Source of the DNA: Chara braunii
Taxonomy: Eukaryota > Streptophyta > Charophyceae > Charales > Characeae
Direction of reading: 5' to 3'
Assembly: GCA_003427395.1 (NCBI GenBank)
Contig: BFEA01000865.1
Coordinates: 104,596-135,279 of the forward strand
DNA length: 30,684 nucleotides
Every line of letters begins with the position of its first letter. The first letter of the stretch is position 1. The position numbers were made by a program, and so were the translations under genes. Shown one piece after another: positions 19,384-28,673 of the stretch. The notes under the pieces were generated by a model. The model saw only the letters and a list, made by a program, of their open reading frames with translations, did no database searches and had not been told where the DNA came from.

Positions 19384-20304
19384 TGCAAGGAAGATGAGCA
19401 ATAGCGAACTTCAGCAATCAAACAGCATCATACATATGAGTCCAGATAGTCGGGACCTCGAACCAACAGCAAAATTGCATCACGAGTTTCACCAAATAAG
19501 AACACACCAAGAGTTCATAATTGACAATGCTGAAATAGTCCCATCATCATCATCAACGAAGAACCAGAGTTGATATCCTATCTGGCGCTTGGCGCCCAGA
19601 CTACATGTGGCAGATCCTATCTAGCCTATACTACAATGCCAAAGTTGACGACAACAACTCTCCCGAAGTACGAGCATACAACGACCAATGTCGCACGCTT
19701 CCAGCACCAGGTATGTCTCTCGCCTTACGCACAACCTCGTTCCCCAACACACAGATGCCACTTGCACCCAAGGACCAACCTGCGCCACCCAACTTACAGC
19801 AGCGCAGCTCGGCTATGGCTGCCTGATCCTTCCCTGCTTGCCCGTGAGCGCGTAGGCGCCAACCAGCAAATAGCGCAGCAGCGCTTGCGCAACATGCAGC
19901 CAGCACCCGAATTGCCGAATCCGGAGGCAGGCCCTTTGCTATATCGAAGTGGCCTGCCTGCGTCCAGTCCCAGGAAACTTCCAGTAGGCCCTCATAGCCT
20001 GAGGCCCAACACGTACGAGAACAGGCCTTGGGCCTGAGGTGGTTGCATGCACCCAACTGCCCTTGGCCTGTGTTTGGCCCGGTACCCGTATCCAGCCCAG
20101 GGCCTGCTTTCCATACATTCACACAGGCGGCCCAGGGCCTGGATTCTCTCAACCAACTGGCATTGCGCAATTGCCAGAATTTCCCTGAGTTGCGTGATGG
20201 CCACAATAGGGCCCTGAGGGCCTCGTCGAGCCTGCCTTCACTTAGGGCGGCCGACTGGCTACAAAATGGGGCCTTATGGGGCTCATACAGGCTGTGGCCT
20301 CGCA
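19384..20304 (-). repeat. Chromovirus LTR, 921 bp
   Basis: Read on the minus strand it begins TGCGAGG at 20304 and ends CCTTGCA at 19384. The ends form a 7-base near-perfect inverted repeat with the usual TG...CA. A polypurine tract abuts it on the pol side and a PBS lies three bases beyond the other end, so both borders are fixed by independent signals. It is at once the 3' LTR of the gag-pol copy to its right and the 5' LTR of the fragment to its left. The part nearest pol (U3) is dense in AGGCC/GGCCT words. A 224-codon minus-strand frame spanning much of it is chance in GC-rich DNA. Confidence 0.85.
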
Positions 20305-20317
20305 TTCCCTCCTCCTT
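20305..20317 (-). other. Polypurine tract
   Basis: AAGGAGGAGGGAA on the minus strand directly precedes the LTR's TG. This is where plus-strand DNA synthesis is primed in LTR retrotransposons. It lies 25 bases after the pol stop codon (20342-20344). Confidence 0.85.
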
Positions 20318-20341
20318 AGCTTCAACAGTCCCTTGAGAAGC

Positions 20342-20840
20342 TCAGTCTTCAATCATGGGGCGCTTTCCGTTCTGGAGAGATCTCTTGTAATGGGCTACAA
20401 CTTGAGGAGCGGTCTGCATGAGTTCCTGCCTGGTGAACCAGCGGTCCTCCTTCGGATCAGTGTGATGCCGGAACCGAACGCAATATTGTAGCTTCGGTTT
20501 CGGAAGGCGTCCCCTGCCTGTTGGTCTTGACGCTGGCAGCTCCCTGTGATCCACAATATCATCGATATCCACTTCTCCGTCCATGGTTGGGGGCAGCATT
20601 GAACGACGAGATGGAAACTGATCTGTTTCTTTGAACGGTGAAAGCTTGGAGGCGTGAAAGACAGGGTAAGTACGAAGATGACCAGGGATCCGGATGACAT
20701 AAGATGGTCCATCTGGATCAGTCCCAACGATATCTAAGACTTCCCATGGCCCAAAGTATTGTGGCATGAGTTTATGGGAAATCCCGTACTCCTGTCCCAG
20801 TTCTGAGGACTTTCCCAAAATCTGTCCCCAACCTGAAACG
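20342..20840 (-). pseudogene. Integrase C-terminus with GPY/F-like module and chromodomain
   Basis: The frame ending at the TGA at 20342-20344 has LMPQYFGPWEVL (about 20755), the GPY/F-type word of Ty3/Gypsy integrases, then FHASKLSPF (about 20650). The C-terminal chromodomain-like part is about 60 residues: IDDIVDHREL (about 20560), a basic linker, YCVRFRHHTDPKEDRWFTRQEL (as YCVRFRHH plus TDPKEDRWFTRQEL, about 20440-20490) and a final QVVAHYKRSL helix. This matches the fold pattern in which a beta strand and a W-[FY]-x-x-E-E/Q-L segment form the histone-tail pocket. Chromodomains guide integration into marked chromatin. A frameshift near 20820 separates it from the integrase core. Confidence 0.8.
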
Positions 20841-21570
20841 TAAAAGGTCGGCGGTGTCTATTCCCTGACTCTATCATTGCTGCCTGTGCCTTCTGCATTT
20901 GTTCTATCGCCTGCTGCATCTTTTGTTCATATTTGTAGGCGAACTCTAAGGTACCCGGTGCAACAGTTGACTGGTTCTCAGGAAGAAGAAAGTCTAAGGG
21001 TAGTCTAGGCTTGAAAGTCGATAGCAAACTGTTCGGGCTCACCCCGGTGGCGTTGTGTACAACATTGTTGTACAGACTGGCGATGAGAGCAAGCTTCTCA
21101 TCCCAGTCCACCTGGTTGGGCTTGATGCAATGCCTCAACAGGTGTTGTATTGGGCGATTCAGTTGCTCGGCCTGGCCGTTGGGCTCTGGGTGATTCCCAA
21201 AAGTCATTTGCAACTGAGTTCCTTGCTCTACAGCAATGACCTTCCACAATTCGCTTGTAAATCGGACATCCCTGTCACTGATAATGGACTTCAGTTAACC
21301 AAAATCCCTAACCCAGTTCTCTTTGAACATTCTGATGACATACTCCGTCCTTACTGTTTCCGACATTGCCACTAATCTAGCATATTTACTAAATCTATCC
21401 ACGATAACGAAGATGTGTCTCATCCCACTCTTGCTGGTTATCAGCGTATCCATGAAGTCCATGGACAAGCTCTCGCCAGGCCTTTCCGGAATCGAAAGGG
21501 GCTTCAAGAGCCCAAGAGGAGCCTGCGTACGTGGCTTGTCCCTCTGGCAGACTTGACAAGTCTCCACCTA
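20821..21570 (-). pseudogene. Integrase core
   Basis: The zinc finger's Cys pair, CQVCQRDK (about 21550), follows the His pair of the preceding segment (GECHDATGHFGYKKT, about 21650). The D,D-35-E core shows D in SMDFMDTL (about 21455), D in ISDRDVRF (about 21275) and E in NGQAEQLNR (about 21180). Two in-frame stops break it, TAG at 21568-21570 where a Tyr codon is expected and TAA at 21295-21297, without loss of frame. It would insert element cDNA into the genome. Near 20820 the frame shifts at DRFW. Confidence 0.85.
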
Positions 21571-22375
21571 CAGCTGGGCATCTCGCATCATTGTCGGCCA
21601 CCAAAACCGCTGCAGCAGATTAGCTGCGGTCTTCTTGTACCCAAAATGGCCGGTGGCATCATGACACTCGCCTAAAAATAAATTACGCAAAGAGTTGCTA
21701 TTAGGGCCACACAAACGTTTATTCCCTGCCTTCTCAAGGAACAACAAGTCATTGACCAACTCAAACTCGACTGAAGTCTTCTTGTCCTTCGCCTCAAGTC
21801 TACGTATGATTTCAAACATGAACTGGTCCTCGCGATAGGCTTCCACCAAAGACTGAGTAACATTGTCCGTGAGATCGAACTCAGTGATCAGCGCACCTAA
21901 GAAATCAGGTCTACGTGACAAGGCATCCGCAACCTTGTTGTACTCCCCCTTAAGATACTGAGGGTCAAAGTCATACTGCTCAATGACTTCGATCCAACGC
22001 TTGAGAGCGTCAGAGAGTACCGACTGAGTTCTCATCCATCTCAGGGTCTGATGATCAGTCCTGAGGATGAAGAACCTCCCAAGGAGATAGTGTCTCCAAT
22101 GGGTCAGAGCCTTGTAAACCACATAGAGTTCCTTCTCATAGGTGGACTTAGCCAACTTCTGAGACAACATTTTCTTGGACATGTACTCTACAGGCCTCAA
22201 CTTTGGCCCCTTCTGTTGTGCAAGCACGGCGCCACTACCATATTGGCTGGCATCTGTGGTGACTATAAACGGCTTATCAGGATCCGGAAGTTTCAAGACC
22301 TCGTAGTGCGTCAACGCATGCTTCAGATGTCTGAAAGCAGCCTCACACTCGTTAGTCCATTCCCATGGGGTGTCA
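21568..22375 (-). pseudogene. RNase H domain and integrase zinc-finger start
   Basis: Catalytic residues of Ty3/Gypsy RNase H are all visible: D in VTTDASQYGSG (about 22265), E in STYEKELYVV (about 22145), D in LRTDHQTLRW (about 22050) and D in KVADALSRRPDF (about 21925). HDATGHFGYKKT (about 21650) gives the two His of the integrase HHCC finger. It degrades the RNA strand after reverse transcription. The frame enters by a shift near 22370 from RT and stops at 21568. Confidence 0.88.
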
Positions 22376-23150
22376 AGGCGGTCAGATCAGTCAAAGGAGC
22401 GGCCACTATGCTGTAGTTCTTAACGAAAGTCCTATAGTAGCCTGTCATTCCTAAGAAAGATCTCATCTCAGTCACAGACTGAGGACGTGGCCAATCACGA
22501 ATGCTGGCCACCTTCGCATCATCGGGCTTCAACCCTTCCGCGGATATCTCATGACCCAAGTACAAGACACGGGTGGGGCCAAACTCGCACTTCTCACTGT
22601 TGATCTTGAACTTGTGTTGTCGCAGGAGACTAAAGACTTTGTCCAAGTGTGCAACGTGCTCCTCAATAGTCATACTAAAAATAAGTATGTCATCGAGGTA
22701 CACGATGACAAACTTATCCAAGTAGTCATGGAATATCCGATTCATAGCGTGCTGAAAGGTGCCAGGAGCATTGCAAAGGCCGAAAGGCATCACCACAAAC
22801 TCGTACAGACCGTACCTGGTCTGAAATGCGGTTTTGTGTTGATCCTCAAGCCGGATTGCAGTCTGATGGTACCCAGACTTCAGATCTATCTCACTGAAGT
22901 ACCGACACCCTTGCACTCTATCGAGCAAATCGTCGATGCGCGGTAGGGGCTCTCTATTCTTAAGAGTGATGGCATTGAGGTCCCTATAGTCAATGCACAT
23001 CCTCAGAGTTCCCTCCTTTTTCTTAGGTACAAATAATACTGGAGACCCATAAGCAGAGACAGTCGGCCAAATCCAATCCTTCTCTACGAGTTCCTTGAGT
23101 TGTCGGCGAAGCTCATCGAGCTCGCCTAGACATCCGATAGATCCTACCCT
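22323..23150 (-). pseudogene. Ty3/Gypsy reverse transcriptase
   Basis: The core is complete: [20 protein letters not shown] at its start (about 23000), [12 protein letters not shown] (motif A Asp, about 22880), [16 protein letters not shown] (about 22790) and YLDDILIFS with the catalytic YLDD at 22689-22700, then GHEIS and [10 protein letters not shown]. Upstream, the finger region ([19 protein letters not shown], about 23100-23045) is readable in the same frame, but the join to protease at about 23130 is broken by a 2-base deletion. The 3' part shifts frame near 22370. It copies element RNA into DNA. Confidence 0.9.
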
Positions 23151-24060
23151 TCGGGATGCTAGACCCTGGGATAATCTCTATTGCGTGCACGACCTCCCTC
23201 TCTACAACCCCTGTCGGCTCTTCAAATAGATCAGGGTACTTGGCAACTACTCCCTCTATCTTCCGCGGCATTTTCACCGGCTCGCCTGCAGCAGAGACAT
23301 AAACTAGGTACATACCCTCCTCCTGATTTTGCTTATAATAGTTATAGAATGCGGCCGCATACATGCATCCATAGGACTCGATCAGACTACTAGCTTTGAA
23401 CTTGTGCAATTTGGCGGTCCCTCCACCTGGCAAAGTGTGCTTGACCACTTTTCTGTCCCAGTCAAACTGGGGTTGTGCCACAGAGAGGTAGTACATACCT
23501 AACAACATATCCATGGGGAGTTCATCGCTCACCAGGAACGAGGCACGATGTCTCAATTCCCCTCCCGCGTACGGGAAACAACACTCATCATCTTGGAGGT
23601 AGCCGTTGACTACCATGCGCTGTTTGTTGGCACAGGTCGACTCCAGAGGTCGACTCAGGCACTGCACTCGCCCCTGTAAATGCAGCCTCTCAACGCACGC
23701 GCGACTAATCAAGTTCCTTGTCGAGCAAGTGTCATAATAGGCCCCGGCCTTGCGGCCATCAATGACTACCTCGCTGACGAACATCTCACCCTTCGGGGCT
23801 TTGACTAGGGACGTCCAAGAAGCTACCGGGTCTGATCTAGACCACTCCTCCTCTAGCTCCGCTAAGGAATCAAACACATTCATCAAACAGAGGCTCGATG
23901 GGTCTAAATGCGTTTGCGAGACGACGCTGGAGTCAGTAGCTTGGGCCATCTCTCGGGATGGTGAGGGTGTCTCCACCACCTCGACCCTAGCAGGAACAGC
24001 TACTATTCCTACTGGCCCGACGTGTTTCCCTGAGCAGTGCCTGAAGTGCTGGCAACGTTG
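23113..24060 (-). pseudogene. Aspartic protease region (start of pol, -1 frame to gag)
   Basis: Open from just after a TAG at 24061-24063 to 23113, in the -1 frame relative to gag, with an overlap of about 52 bases. The retropepsin site reads AYYDTCSTRNLIS: the expected Asp-Thr/Ser-Gly triad is Asp-Thr-Cys because the third codon (23725-23727) is TGC. The flanking strand words (VVIDGRKAG and DMLLGMYYLS, about 23500) fit the fold. With the conserved Gly lost, activity is doubtful. The protease would cut the gag-pol polyprotein. Confidence 0.75.
23989..24030 (-). promoter_or_regulatory. Candidate -1 ribosomal frameshift site at gag/pol
   Basis: The heptamer G GGA AAC (24030-24024) sits in the gag frame exactly as the X XXY YYZ rule demands, 12 bases before the gag TAG (24009-24011). 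Slipping back one base gives the open protease frame. Ten bases downstream an 8-bp stem can form between AGTAGGAA (24013-24006) and TTCCTGCT (23996-23989), one pair being G-U, with a 9-base loop. The spacer is slightly longer than the usual 5-9 bases. Confidence 0.6.
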
Positions 24061-25349
24061 CTACCAACGAGATGGGAGGATCCTACCGCCTGCCCCATCA
24101 CAAGCGGGATCTTGTCGGTCACCTTCTTGTTACGGCACTTGAACTGATTATGGCCATATTGACCACAACGAATACAAGCGTGCCGTGTGTACCGATCTCT
24201 CCACACGTCCTCTGTGAGACCCGCCTTCTCCCCTGGGGGAGCATTGGGGTCAACTTGACTCCTTGACCGGGAGCCTCCTCGGCGTCTACCGGTCGCCTTA
24301 CCTTTCTGAGTTACAGCAGCGATTACTCCACCCCTTGAAGCTTCCACGCTGCCTGCCTCTGCACCTACTCCTTCCTGGAAGTTGTCGTCTAATTCGATGG
24401 TAGAACCATCGTTATCGACAAACATAATGCGCCCCTTCGCCTTCCAGTTAGGAGGCAGTGTCTTCCTCCTTCCGTCTGTAGTGGGTGCCTGTCCATGCCC
24501 TATCTTCGCCTCAAGGTCTAGGGCCTTCTTGCTAAACGAAGGAAAGTTATGCATATTGATGTTGGCCTCACCTGCCAACTGGTTCCTGAGAGGCAAAGAG
24601 AAGCATCTCAGGTAGGAGGTGAGTAGAACCTGGGGTTCATAGCGCACCCTTGGGACATAGATCAGACGCTCAACAGCGTCGGTGGCTTCCCTTACTAACT
24701 TGAACTGCCGCGTGTGCAGTGTCAGAATCGCGCCAGTGGCCCTTTGGGCCTCCTGAGGATCATGCCACCTTTCCTCCACTAGCTCAAGGAAGTCATCCGA
24801 TTTCTGGGTGACTGCCCAAGCGCGAAAGTCATGACCATACCCCTGCAGTTGTACTAAACCACTCAACCATCTTGCTGCACTACCCTCTAGGTAGGAGGCA
24901 GCCACAAGCACTTCTTCGTGCGACAGGGTAAGTTTACACCTAACATAGACTGGCACTGCCCTCAACCATGTGTCGAGGTCTTCGCCTCTCTTATCCCCTG
25001 TGAAGGGTTTAGGAGCAGCGATGGTCGTCTTCGCTACCCACTGTGTTTTTCCCGGTCCCTGCATCCCACTGGGCTGTGGACCCTGTGATACAGGCGGCTG
25101 CACTGGCTGCAAGGGTTGTCTACCCTGCGGTTGTGCAGGCTGTGTGGTAACCGCAACCTGCAACGGAGATTGGGTGAACATTGTCCGTACCAGAACCTGC
25201 AAACTAGATCCTGCTGTGATCCCTCCTGATAGCGGCATGCCCAGGGAAACGATCGCAACCGATGATGGGGCTACATATGGGGATACCCCAGTCATCGATG
25301 GGACAAAAGGAGGAGGATGTGCAACGAGCCAGGCACCAGGCCCGGACAT
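24009..25349 (-). pseudogene. Gag, main part with CCHC zinc knuckle
   Basis: This open stretch of 446 codons has a Pro/Gln-rich N-terminal half, then the Ty3/Gypsy gag capsid pattern: APKPFTGDKRGEDLDTWL (about 24990), an LEGSAARWLSGL word (about 24880) and a Trp-containing HDFRAW helix. A basic linker is followed by the nucleocapsid knuckle CIRCGQYGHNQFKC (about 24135-24176), which binds element RNA. It forms the virus-like particle. Upstream, the same frame passes an in-frame TAG (25362-25364) and continues toward the N-terminal segment, so the ATG at 25349 is probably not the native start. It ends at TAG next to the slippery site. Confidence 0.85.
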
Positions 25350-25959
25350 TGGCGACGTAGCCTACGCTTGCCCAACCAACAGGGCCAGACTTTGCTGGAT
25401 GTCCTGAAGGATGGTTGTTTGATGGTCCTGCATCTCAACTACATTCCGCAGCAGGGCCGTACGATCCTCACCTCATCAGTCACGCGTGTCAGGTCCATCT
25501 CCTCTAACTCACTAACGTTTGCTTGTCTCCGTTGCATCCTGGCCTTCTTCTAATCATTGTCTCCGCTTTTATATCTCCTAACGCCTTTTGTAGTTGTGCC
25601 TCCTGCAATGCTGCTTGTTGTATGGCGATCTCATCGGACGTCAACACTAGTGGTTGGCTTGCCATTACGCCAGCGGAGTGACTCTGGGTCTGCGCGACCA
25701 TTGACCCGACAGACCCTGAACTACCGGCCTGAGAAGTCTGCTGCGCAGAAGTGGCCATGGCTTCCGAAGCTGTGGCCTCACTCACAAGTGCCCTGCTAGC
25801 CTCTGCTGCTCTAGCCCTCCTCTGCTGCTGCTGCCTCTCCCTAAGTTGGCGGAACAGATATCTGTCGCCCTCTGGTCCTAATGCCAAGTGGGCAATTGTG
25901 CGTCTAGCCGATCGCAAGATCCGCCGATCGTCCTCTCCAGTGTCCTCCTCGTCGCTCAT
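25350..25959 (-). pseudogene. Gag N-terminal segment
   Basis: The native gag start is probably the ATG at 25957-25959 (MSDEEDTGEDDRR), because the same start is kept in the second copy near 18158. About 130 residues follow: acidic start, a Gln/Arg-rich helix (RQLRERQQQQRRARA) and a Ser/Ala/Gln-rich stretch ending ALGDIKAETMIRRR. A frameshift near 25545 leads to a stop at 25504. The true continuation, a Leu/Glu-rich segment, is in another frame to about 25465, where a second shift leads into the main gag frame. There is no known domain; probably a coiled-coil assembly region. Confidence 0.75.
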
Positions 25960-26702
25960 AAGCTACAACCCTGTACACAATCTGCACTAGTGCACTCTAG
26001 ATGCCTACCGCAACGTAGTGCACATACCAATTAACTGGTGGCTATTTCGGAGACTTTACATTCGGGCCCAACAGGTAAGTCAGATTCCTACAAATAAAAC
26101 TATTTCTAGTTTGACTAGTCCGCAAACAGAAGCACCATGAACAAGAATCAGTTCTAACTAATGCTGTCTGTCAGATGTCAATGGTTGTACACCTAACTAA
26201 TCAAAACATAAAAATAGAATCATTTCGGTGGATAGGACAACATGGAATTTTCTCGAATTTATCACCTGAAATCTACCCCTCCCTTAGTTCCCCTGAGTAT
26301 CACTTGACGTCATCGTCCCTGAGCAATCTGGAGAGCGTCGCGTGTCTAAAAGGTGTGTTCGGCCCACCCCTGTGCCCCGAGTACCTGCTGAGCTCGCCAG
26401 CCCTCCACTGGATTATCCTCGCGTGCAGCGAGCCTTACAACCATTGGTTGATCTAGAGGCAATTTAACGTCTGCCCCCAAGTGACTCCATGAATTATTTT
26501 TCGTCGCAGCCGGACGACGATCACAGCCAATGTTTCCCCTTCCGGTGCTTATTTAAAGACGCCCGATCTCGTCTCCCCTAAGGGCTGGCCTGCCCTTCAG
26601 TACCCATCTAACAGCGCAGCAAGCCAAACAAAGGACAAGCAGCAAAGCATGCGTGCTCTACTCCCGGTGGGTTGGCATGGTGACCGTGACCCAGTGCTTC
26701 GT
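25960..26702 (-). other. Chromovirus leader, 5'-truncated
   Basis: An untranslated leader, nearly identical to 18137-18884. It stops at 26702, about 500 bases short of where the PBS and 5' LTR should be, and unrelated sequence follows. So the gag-pol copy has lost its 5' LTR. Confidence 0.8.
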
Positions 26703-26785
26703 ACCGGCGAGACCGCAGGGCCAAATCCAATTTTGTCCCTGCTGCTCATACCGGCGAGACCGCAGGGCCAAATCCAATTTTGTCA
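26702..26785. repeat. Tandem duplication, 47-bp period
   Basis: TACCGGCGAGACCGCAGGGC and the following CAAATCCAATTTTGTC occur at 26702 and again at 26749. The first copy lies exactly at the break of the chromovirus leader. Confidence 0.85.
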
Positions 26786-26809
26786 TGACCATTCACTTCG
26801 CAGCGCCTC

Positions 26810-27345
26810 AAAACCCCCGTTTAGGTTCCTCCCTCGCTCGTTTTCATCGAGAAACGAGTGAGCTATGTCGTTTCTACTCCTGCTCTCCCACTCTCTTTTT
26901 CTCCTCGACCCCTCCGCGCACACCTTTTTCTTCTAACTCACTATCTACTGACTTTCCACTAAATCTGACTTCAGAATCGGGGTCGTTAGGTCCAAACCCC
27001 CCCGATTCGAGTCCTCCCTCGCCCGATTTAGTCCGGAAACGAGCGAGATACACATTCCCACTCCCCTTTTTCTTCATCTCCGTCATCTCCCGTGCACCAC
27101 TTTTCTCCACTAACTCCTCCTACACCAACTCTCTGACTACACTAACCCTACCATTGCATTCGCCCTATGCAAAACCCCCTATCTACCTTCTCTCCCCACC
27201 TGATTCCACCAAGGAACGGGCGGGCTGTATAATTTTCACTCCCGCTATACCTTCTTCCTTCCCGTCGCTGTCCTTCTCCCTCGCCCCGCATGCACCCCGC
27301 GCAAATCCCTGTCCAGGTTCGTTCGCCCTGTTCCTCTCTCCACCT
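26810..27345. repeat. Three diverged tandem units of about 180 bp
   Basis: Each unit starts with a C run (26814, 26997, 27174), followed by a TCCTCCCTCGCC-like word, an AACGAGYGAG-like or AACGGGCGGG word, then pyrimidine-rich DNA. The 255-codon plus-strand frame across it is Ser/Pro-rich from composition alone and is not accepted as a gene. Confidence 0.55.
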
Positions 27346-27384
27346 ACTGCCAAACTGTGCGCCAATCCCGTACAGCAGACGGGT

Positions 27385-27604
27385 ATCGAAGGGCACAGAC
27401 CGCAGGCCGGTGATCGTTAAAGTCAAGAATCTGCAAAGGAGTGTGTATCAACTCACCTGCTGAATCAATCAGTCCCGAATGGATGCCGCCCAAGCGCCCC
27501 GCCTATTGCTCGGCCGTCACGGCAGTTCTACCGCTGCAGCAAGTGGGAGGGCACCGACCTTGCCGCAACGCCTGCACCTTGGATCCAGGGGCAGAGGCAA
27601 AGTC
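27385..27604 (+). pseudogene. Cytosolic LSU (25S/28S) rRNA fragment, 5' piece
   Basis: AAAGGAGTGTGTATCAACTC, then ACCTGCTGAATCAATCAG and CCCGAATGGATGCCGC, matches the universally conserved LSU rRNA stretch around GGAGTGTGTAACAACTCACC with scattered changes. The following GCTCGGCCGTCACGGC and GTGGGAGGGCACCG continue the colinear rRNA pattern. Changes at normally invariant bases show it is a decayed copy. It is in rRNA sense on the plus strand and is interrupted near 27605 by an AT-rich tract and a repeat block. Confidence 0.8.
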
Positions 27605-27619
27605 CCAGTCCCACCTCAC

Positions 27620-27668
27620 GAAATAAGTAAAATAATAAAAATAATAAAAATAAATAAATAAATAAAAG
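27620..27668. repeat. (AAAT)n/(AAAAT)n tract
   Basis: AT-rich simple repeat. On the minus strand it is a (TTTA)n tail following the tRNA-like block at 27718-27757, as some SINEs have. Confidence 0.85.
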
Positions 27669-28010
27669 TAGCGGTACTTCAGCATGCGGGGCTAGCTCCC
27701 ATTCACCCACCTTTAGTGGAGTTCGAGCTCAGGTCTGCGCTTGTATCAAATGAGCTAGGCCCGCCCATGGCTGCTCCCATAGGCCTATTTTTCACAGTCC
27801 GTGAGTGTATCCGTTTGAGCTAGGTCCTCAGGTGCTGGTCCCACAGGTCTGTTTCACACAGTCCGCGGGTGTACCAGTCTGAGCTAGGTTCGCAGGAGCT
27901 GGTCCCACTGAGCTAGGCCCGCCGGCAGCAGTTCCCACAGGCCTATTTTCAGCAGTTCGCGGGTGTACCAACTGAGTTGGGTCCGCATCTGCTGGTCCCA
28001 CAGGCCTTCT
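27669..28010 (-). mobile_element. Possible tRNA-derived SINE with 64-bp tandem units
   Basis: On the minus strand a box A-like TAGCTCATTTG (27757-27747) is followed by a box B-like GAGCTCGAACTCC (27730-27718) and then the AT-rich tail. Box spacing is about 17 bases shorter than in a tRNA, so a working Pol III promoter is doubtful. On the plus strand GAGCTAGG or a variant recurs at 27752, 27817, 27881, 27910 and 27974, giving units of 64-65 bases with one short 29-base unit. The block sits between two pieces of LSU rRNA sequence, so it inserted into that pseudogene. It could be just a minisatellite. Confidence 0.35.
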
Positions 28011-28084
28011 CACACCCAAACCTCTCACTTTTCACAGCAGGCTGAGGTGAACGGGCGTTATATCCCCTGGCCATGGCTGCCCAG

Positions 28085-28380
28085 GCTTCCACCACCCCGC
28101 AGGTCCTGGTGCAGATCATGGCGGTAGTAGCAAATATTCAAATGAGAACTTTGAAGGCTGAAGTGGGGGCGGGTTCCATCTCACCTACTGCTGGGATAGC
28201 CTGCCGCACAGCTAAAACTGCGGCAGCCTCCCACCGGTGCCCCCTGGCCCCGCTGTAGCAAATCTTTAAATGAGAACTTTGCAGGCCGAAGTGGCCTGCT
28301 GCTGGGACAACTGGGGCCGCGCAGCTAGCACTGCGGCAACCTTTACCGTTGCCCCTCGGCCCCGCCCAGGCATAGTTCAC
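28085..28380 (+). pseudogene. Cytosolic LSU rRNA fragment, 3' piece, with internal tandem duplication
   Basis: GGTGCAGATCATGGCGGTAG followed by TAGCAAATATTCAAATGAGA and ACTTTGAAGGCTGAAGTGG is the conserved LSU stretch that lies a little downstream of the 27385-27604 piece in real rRNA, so the two are colinear. A diverged second copy, AGCAAATCTTTAAATGAGAA and CTTTGCAGGCCGAAGTGG, begins about 125 bases later (28257), each followed by a similar CTGCTGGGA...GCCGC...CTGCGGCA block. The segment is not functional. Confidence 0.8.
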
Positions 28381-28613
28381 CAGCTTGCGGGCCTTGGTGG
28401 GCATACTCACACTCGAACCTCTCATAGCAGATGGTGGGTGGCAGACTGTGCCCCCACAGCGAGCTCCGCCACCCTGGTTTCTTTCCGCCTCGTGGGCTAA
28501 TTACCCATTGGCTAGTATCCACGTCGAACTCCTCGACCTGCGTTCTTCAAGGCGGGCAGGGTAAAGGAATTTCAGTAGCATCCCGAACATGCAGAAATTT
28601 TGACGGGCCCGCT
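28381..28613. other. Mixed scraps; no gene
   Basis: Contains CTCACACTCGAACCTCTCAT (about 28401), which resembles CTCACACCCAAACCTCTCAC at 28007, and GAAATTTTGACGGGCCCGC (about 28594), which resembles the conserved SSU rRNA GAATTGACGGGGGCCCGC stretch. Otherwise nothing recognised. Confidence 0.45.
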
Positions 28614-28673
28614 AAAATAACAAAAGTGCGTGCTCAAGATCCTCGACTGCCGCGACGGCCCGTGTCCGACCGT

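Larger units (their letters stand above)
20342..25959 (-). mobile_element. Ty3/Gypsy chromovirus gag-pol body, near complete but inactivated
   Basis: Domain order is gag with CCHC knuckle, protease, RT, RNase H, integrase, GPY/F-like module and chromodomain, the Ty3/Gypsy chromovirus order. Damage includes frameshifts near 20820, 22370, 23130, 25465 and 25545 and in-frame stops at 21295-21297 (TAA), 21568-21570 (TAG) and 25362-25364 (TAG). The gag-to-protease step is a -1 change at a canonical slippery site and may be natural. The 5' leader is kept to 26702, but the 5' LTR is missing. The amount of decay is modest: each domain remains readable, so insertion is not ancient. Confidence 0.9.

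Noticed and set aside
19631-20305. 224-codon minus-strand open frame
   Set aside because: It lies wholly within the LTR, has no domain, and such frames arise by chance in GC-rich DNA.
26653-27420. 255-codon plus-strand Ser/Pro-rich frame
   Set aside because: It crosses the chromovirus leader, a 47-bp duplication, three diverged 180-bp repeats and the start of an rRNA pseudogene; composition alone explains it.
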